Assembly (NCBI RefSeq): GCF_007747215.1
Contig: NZ_CP036273.1
Coordinates: forward strand, 992,001 to 1,056,000
Reading direction: 5' to 3'
From: Urbifossiella limnaea
Lineage (GTDB): Bacteria; Planctomycetota; Planctomycetia; Gemmatales; Gemmataceae
Length of the DNA stretch: 64,000 nucleotides
Part shown: positions 62,001 to 64,000 of the stretch, piece by piece
Numbering within the stretch: position 1 is the first letter of the stretch
Layout of the letters: every line of letters starts with the position of its first letter
Notes under the pieces: generated by a model
The model's input: the letters and a program-made list of their open reading frames with translations, nothing else
What the model was told of the DNA's origin: nothing
Database searches by the model: none
Translations under genes and position numbers: made by a program

Positions 62001-64000
62001 ACCCACTCCTCGGCCTCCTCTACCCCGAGGACGGCACCGGCCGCGGCCAGGGGTCGTTCAGCTACCGCATCCGCCCCCTCGCCGGCCTGCCGACCGGCAC
62101 CGTGATCGAGAACCGCGCCCGCATCACCTTCGACCAGAACGACCCGATCGACACCCCGGCCGTCCGCAACACCCTCGACGCCGCCGGCCCCACCAGCCGC
62201 GTCACCACGCCGACCGCGACGATCACCGGCGACACCCTCACCCTGACGTGGGCGGGCGAGGACGACCCGGGCGGGTCCGGGGTCGCGGGATACGACGTGT
62301 TCGCGTCCGTGGACGGCGGGGCGTGGTTCCGGGTCGTGTTCGGCGCCACCGCGACGAGTACGACGTTCTCGGTCGTCCCCGGCCACGCCTACGGCTTCTA
62401 CTCCGTCGCCCGCGACCTCGTCGGCCACACCGAAGCCGCCCCCGCCACTGCCGACGCCGTCGTCACCGTGGTGAACACGCCGCCGGTCCTCGCCCCGATC
62501 GGCAACCGCACCGTCAACGAGGGCAACACCTTCACGTTCACCGCCACGGCCACCGACCCGGACGCGGGGCAGACCCTGCGGTTCACCCTCGACGCGGGTG
62601 CCCCGGCCGGGGCCGGCATCGACCCCACCACCGGCGTGTTCACCTGGGCGACGACCGAGGCCGACGGGCCGGGCGTGTACGCGGTCACCGTCCGCGTGAC
62701 CGACGACGCCAACCCGGCCGCGACCGCCTTCGAGACGATCACCGTCACCGTCGGCGAGGTGAACCTCGCCCCGGTCCTCGCCGCGGTCGGCGACCGCACC
62801 GTCAACGAGGGCGAACTGGTCACCATCCCGGCGACGGCCGCTGACCCCGATCTGCCGGCGAACGCCCTCACGTTCACTCTGACCGGCGCGCCCGCGGGCG
62901 CGAGCATCGACCCGACCACGGGCGTCTTCACCTGGACGCCGACCGAGGCCCAGGGGCCGGCCACGTTCACGTTCACCGTCCGCGTCACCGACAACGGCAC
63001 CCCGGCCCTGTTCGACGAGGAGGCGATCACCGTCACGGTGGGTGAGGTCAACACCCCGCCCGTGCTGGACCCGATCCCGGACCAGACCGTCGACGAGGGG
63101 AATTCTCTCACCTTCACGGTAACGGCCCACGACGGCGATCTGCCGGCTAATACGCTCACGCTCAGCGCCACCGGGTTGCCCGCTGGCGCGACGTTCGTTC
63201 CCGCGACCGGCGTGTTCACCTGGACGCCGACCGAGCTTCAGGACGACGCCTTCGCGTTCGACGTGCATGTGAGCGACGGCACCGCCACCGTCACCCGGAC
63301 GGTCCGTGTCACGGTTCGCGAAGTCAACGCGGCCCCGGTGCTGACCAGCCCCGGCGACCAGACGGTCGACGAACTGACACCGCTAAACTTCACCCTCGGC
63401 GCGTCCGACGTCGATCGGGTCGCCGGCTCGCCCAACACGTTCACCTACGCCGTCCTCAGCGGCGCGCAACCGGGGATGACGCTGGACCCGGTCACCGGCG
63501 CGTTCTCCTGGACCCCGACCGAGGCCCAAGACGGCACCTACGCCGTCACGTTCCGCGTGGCCGACAACGGCAGTCCGAGCCTGGCCGACACGAAGACCGT
63601 CACGATCACCGCTCGCGAGGCCAACCAGGCCCCGGTCCTCGCCCCCGTCGGCGACCGGAGCATCGACGAGGGGAGTTTGCTCACCGTCACGGCACTCGCC
63701 GCCGACGCCGACCTGCCCGGCAACACGCTGACGTTCAGTCTCGCCGGCGGACCGGCCGGGGCCGCGATCGACCCGGTGACCGGGGTCTTCACCTGGGCCC
63801 CGACCGACGGCCCGGGTTCGACCACGATCGCGGTTCGCGTGACCGACGACGGCAGCCCCGCACTCAGCGCCACCCGGACCTTCACGGTCACCGTGGGCAA
63901 CGTCGCCCCGACCGCGGCCGTCACGGGCCCGGCGACCGCCACCCTCGGCCAGCCCGTGACCTTCACCCTGACCGCGGCCGACCCGTCCCCGGCCGACCAG
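53027..64000 (+). CDS. Giant surface protein with triplicated modules, RHS core and Ig repeats, 3' partial
   Basis: One frame is open from ATG 53027 to the window edge (at least 3,658 codons); I followed it across all junctions without a stop. The N terminus MPAVRRFLSWCQN...LEDRVVP is the planctomycete export motif. Residues 40-230 hold an Ig/SbsA-like domain. From about 233 to 1027 come three near-identical Gly-rich units (53726, 54674, 55634). Then come SbsA-type Ig domains (1060-1300), a CARDB-like domain and a TIG-type domain. An RHS core follows from about 1860, with YD repeats (YDAAGRL, YDALGNR) to the RHS end motif RARHYHPTDGQFIQYDPLG near 2680. Residues 2690-2867 form a lower-GC tip. 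It continues with SRDPNDKLAPAGFG, a DUF11-like domain and at least five putative-Ig repeats (VNEGNTFTFTATATDPDAG type). Probably an adhesin or toxin-delivery surface protein. Confidence 0.9.
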   Translation, partial: MPAVRRFLSWCQNRGGKASRSSPLRWGNRYRLWCEPLEDRVVPDAGPRVTAVTPLEVRNANFDHVDVTFSRDIDPGSFTASDVTLGGIGGAVAVSRVAMTGGASARIDFIPITVRGGYTLTIGPDVRDTLGNQMDQNGNNTAGEATDRSVTSLVYVSANVIFATNTTIGETNLTYDGQDLLIDGGTVAVDGPHSFNSVHIINGGVLTHTANTTTTTHKLDLTVAEQVIVYATSRIDVTGKGYVAGRTTGNTAAGGAVNAGGSHGGLGAVTPGPTNAAYGDYADPADWGAGGANFCGGGVVRITAGTLQLDGVLAAGGSGGSYGAGAGGSVYVSADTLAGAGAIGAWGGGGLYGFTNGGGGGGRVAVCYRALAGFDPARVTAGGFSAGTVYLRDADEATGTLVIDNDAAGISGTGVTPLGLPGQATAAFGDAVVIRGGRTKAQPDHTGMTLEFRNALTVTGATLQGVNLLQVTLTGSLLVSGGGTLQVAGSLVSQTAVTIDGGTLATESVSAPSLSVLNASVLTSLSSTAAQMHKLEVNVAGTIAVDSSSRIDVTGKGYVAGRTTGNTTAEAATGGSGGSHGGKGALAGTGVVTNAVYGDYADPADWGAGGVNSPGGGLVRITAGTLQLDGVLAAGGSGGSYGAGAGGSVYVSADTLAGAGAIGAWGGGGGNGNYINGGGGGGRVAVYYRALAGFDPARVTAGGFSAGTVYLRDADEATGTLVIDNDAAGISGTGVTPLGLPGQATAAFGDAVVIRGGRTKAQPDHTGMTLEFRNALTVTGGRLEGVEQLAVAPAGSLLVTGGGFLEVSGALTAQAAVTVSGATVAAGQVSAPALSVVNAGLLTSLSSTAAQMHKLEVNVAGTIAVDSSSRIDVTGKGYVAGRTTGNTAAGGAVNAGGSHGGLGAVTPGPTNAAYGDYADPADWGAGGANFSGGGVVRITAGTLQLDGVLAAGGSGGSYGAGAGGSVYVSADTLAGAGAIGAWGGGGLYGFTNGGGGGGRVAVYYRALAGFDPARVTAGGFSAGTVYLVNGFPRTHVRTHSPAGNEVGFVGKGDGYVPEVTYLMLTTNKPLDLSTFPPSAFEITGQMGRITPTSITLVGDRTYRIDLPFPLTENGTYHFRLVSTVKDVEGFRLDQDADGIPGETLQDDYVFDLTVDSTPPRIVAHTPAGDVAGTVSSVDVLFSEAMNKTSLTTGDVVVTRPDGQTVSATAITEIGLNRFRVSFPAQTLVGSYQVKVGPDVRDRAGNRLDQDRDGNFGEPVEDVYVAAFNIVQVDLGLTNVVVGSAALVAGEPVTVSWSGVNRTGAPLVGNWIDGVYLSKDGVWDINDTVLATVPHTGGLAAGATYTGAATVNVPGKLPGNYRIVVRSDVANQERETNEADNQIASVVLSLGVRPLATTGAPVTGTLSPADRLDFYAITLGKRESLTLKLDSAAGTRVELAVSYAAIPTRVAFDARSASPGPHQEVTLTGIAGGGTYYVMVYGDQVGGGAAYTLKAEKAEFFVTGVTPTRHGTAADAVMVVTGVGFDESTRVSLLDPAGPVVPYPTQFVSPTTLLVTLDLTHFRPERYGVRVLKADEAITLPNAFEVVAGGTATLETNLVVPGNVSPGFPAKQTVWVEYRNSGTVAMPAPLLSVSVGGDGFLTTSESVANQIMETRTRPVGLGGTVQVLGIGSTATPGTLQPGESARIPVYFVGFPKDPGGNNVSFTLGSLTALDTTEKVAYLLNPDELIVYERPGTGARNINVNLPSNPPLVDKLGNGTLLGVLSPSNYVSPRAGGAANTREEYLAIDWPAVEAQRPASVPADAWQAVLVNLRANYGDLWADYVNEMAQNANYLASVGQTTSDVGALWAFEVAQASAALSPIRYLAGAVDASVPAPGLPLTFSRVYGQDIPSRFTLGVMGRGWTHSWDVSARVDELTGDVTLHGPGGVARFFTKRNNGTYTASPGDYGTLTLTGGVFNLVETDKTLWQFNTDRRLEFVQDTNGNRISLAYADGLLSSVTHSNGRQLVLAYSGAVGQRKLLASVTDTAGAGASDDRVTTYEYDANREQLVRVTAPGNRVTSYDYAPLDLVTWKPTGPRGDTNPPRLFSGPKSYALQAVTYADGTHDYFNYDAAGRLVDTSKDGGTEAVTFGHDAVDFGTNPGRVRVTDASGRVTTLNFGLGGQLVQVRDGDGRVVSFGYDTKAQFSDLTGPGGERYRYAHDAAGNLTGVRDALNLETTFTYEAAHQNLASFTDARGNGLGYEYDTKGNLKAIVYEDGSRETFTYDAVGNVLTATNRRAQVTTYTYNAAGQVLTKDYSTTPGPVKDFVYTYDSRDNLRTATDAGGTTTLTYDPVTDRLTRIDYPGGHWFAFTYDAAGRRATRTDETGRVLRYGYDALGRLDTLSADGEGVLADYDYDAAGRLATKTLGNGVYTTYAYDAAGNVEHLVNYLPGGAVLSRFDYGYDASGRRTSMTTLAGTFTYGYDALGQLVRVEHPDGRVVVYDYDAAGNRRRVTDDGVETDYTANDLNQYTQVGGVTYTFDADGNLKSKTENGVTTTYAFDAENRLTGVTGPDGAWTYRYDALGNRVGATANGVATTYVIDPTGLGNVAAEYGAGGALVARYDHGYGLVSRADGAGAAFYTFEAIGHTSELTGAGGQVLNSYRYDPFGVSLGKSEAVANPFEYVGEYGVMNEGNGLEFMRARHYHPTDGQFIQYDPLGIAGGLNGYSYTDNGPVSRLDPVGLSWVDDAASVVGGAIGVGYAAYASFISAGVATPFVAAGGIASAYQLGTGLGNLGSRLLWGLDPVFSGGVWQDFADAVSDDPAVIEAGHIADYWFNGPDIANIYPAAVDIYRNRTALRDLLGRLSQLPVLVLPLDWPVFLAQLFSSALARSRDPNDKLAPAGFGGAAFVLPDSSLAYTVRFENQADATAPAHDVLVTDILDPTLDLDTFELTEVAFAGVRLAVPAGRDHYAAALPFVANGVTLRVEVAVDLDRATRTLTLSLRATDLATGWTPENPLLGLLYPEDGTGRGQGSFSYRIRPLAGLPTGTVIENRARITFDQNDPIDTPAVRNTLDAAGPTSRVTTPTATITGDTLTLTWAGEDDPGGSGVAGYDVFASVDGGAWFRVVFGATATSTTFSVVPGHAYGFYSVARDLVGHTEAAPATADAVVTVVNTPPVLAPIGNRTVNEGNTFTFTATATDPDAGQTLRFTLDAGAPAGAGIDPTTGVFTWATTEADGPGVYAVTVRVTDDANPAATAFETITVTVGEVNLAPVLAAVGDRTVNEGELVTIPATAADPDLPANALTFTLTGAPAGASIDPTTGVFTWTPTEAQGPATFTFTVRVTDNGTPALFDEEAITVTVGEVNTPPVLDPIPDQTVDEGNSLTFTVTAHDGDLPANTLTLSATGLPAGATFVPATGVFTWTPTELQDDAFAFDVHVSDGTATVTRTVRVTVREVNAAPVLTSPGDQTVDELTPLNFTLGASDVDRVAGSPNTFTYAVLSGAQPGMTLDPVTGAFSWTPTEAQDGTYAVTFRVADNGSPSLADTKTVTITAREANQAPVLAPVGDRSIDEGSLLTVTALAADADLPGNTLTFSLAGGPAGAAIDPVTGVFTWAPTDGPGSTTIAVRVTDDGSPALSATRTFTVTVGNVAPTAAVTGPATATLGQPVTFTLTAADPSPADQ
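53726..54400 (+). repeat. Tandem unit 1 of the giant gene
   Basis: It starts CGGATCGACGTGACGGGG and encodes VTGKGYVAGRTTGN through GMTLEFRNALTVTG. Relative to units 2 and 3 it carries two Cys codons: FCGGG (unit 3 has FSGGG) and VAVCYRALAG (others have VAVYYRALAG). Offset to unit 2 is 948 bp. Confidence 0.9.
54674..55360 (+). repeat. Tandem unit 2 of the giant gene
   Basis: Same module as unit 1 with a divergent stretch after GRTTGNT (TAEAATGGSGGSHGGKG) and a GNGNYINGGGG variant. Long stretches, for instance 55085-55366, are base-identical to unit 1. Offset to unit 3 is 960 bp. Confidence 0.9.
55634..56107 (+). repeat. Tandem unit 3 of the giant gene, truncated
   Basis: Nearly base-identical to unit 1 but ends at SAGTVYL (56107), where an unrelated domain begins (VNGFPRTHVRTHSPAG). 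The truncation inside the unit marks a domain-joining breakpoint. Confidence 0.9.

Noticed and set aside
61604-63268. 554-codon minus-strand frame
   Set aside because: Also a mirror of the giant gene's Ig repeats.
1-64000. CRISPR arrays, rRNA genes, replication origin
   Set aside because: No regularly spaced short repeats, no rRNA-like sequence and no DnaA-box cluster noticed.

Overview
The window is about 70% GC. It carries hallmarks of a Planctomycetes genome of the Gemmata type: DUF1501 and DUF1549-like secreted proteins, an ECF sigma gene overlapping a WD-repeat serine/threonine kinase, N-terminal LEDRxxP-type surface proteins, many TIR, caspase and WD40 proteins, and dense insertion sequences. 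The organism is inferred from gene content only.

Layout. 1-1.7 kb: 3' part of a secreted DUF1549-like gene. 1.75-8.4 kb: tRNA-Phe followed by a tyrosine integrase, an excisionase-like gene, a winged-helix regulator, an intact IS1380 element and a Cys-knuckle (possibly replication-related) gene; this looks like an element integrated at tRNA-Phe. 8.6-10.5 kb: a full group II intron with its reverse transcriptase/maturase. 10.6-14.6 kb: a scrap zone with a truncated sigma gene, 1.5 kb of unassigned DNA, an IS630 element with a frameshifted transposase, and eroded ends of TIR, TerD-like, IS701-like and RyR genes.

14.6-41.3 kb is an island of signalling and conflict-type genes. Reading leftward are a NUDIX-like gene, a NUDIX/phosphotransferase fusion, a TPR gene and a truncated RyR gene. 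Reading rightward are a LysR regulator and then four closely spaced genes: a membrane TIR-like/TPR protein, a TPR/SLOG-like/adenylate-cyclase fusion, a DUF4062 membrane protein, and a WD40-caspase-WD40 protein. These are followed by a TadB-like protein, a TIR-FGE fusion, a zinc-ribbon/TPR/acidic/TIR protein, and an Hsp70-TIR fusion with a small partner gene. The likely theme is detection (WD40, TPR, Hsp70, SLOG-like), nucleotide signalling (cyclase, NUDIX) and destructive effectors (TIR with WxxxE, caspase His/Cys). The defence or programmed-death role is inference. Matching gene scraps at 13.8-14.2 kb and at 37.0 and 41.0 kb suggest the locus was duplicated and partly deleted.

41.3-45.6 kb: DUF1501 and SGNH-hydrolase genes, an unknown helical protein, an XRE regulator with a palindromic operator over a divergent promoter, and a lipoprotein. 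45.7-48.6 kb: a lipoprotein-like fragment broken by a dead IS4 copy that abuts a dead IS66 copy. 48.9-52.8 kb: ECF sigma and serine/threonine kinase with a 1-nt overlap. 53.0 kb to the window end: one open frame of at least 3,658 codons encoding a surface protein with triplicated Gly-rich modules, an RHS/YD core, an internal low-GC RHS tip and putative-Ig repeats.
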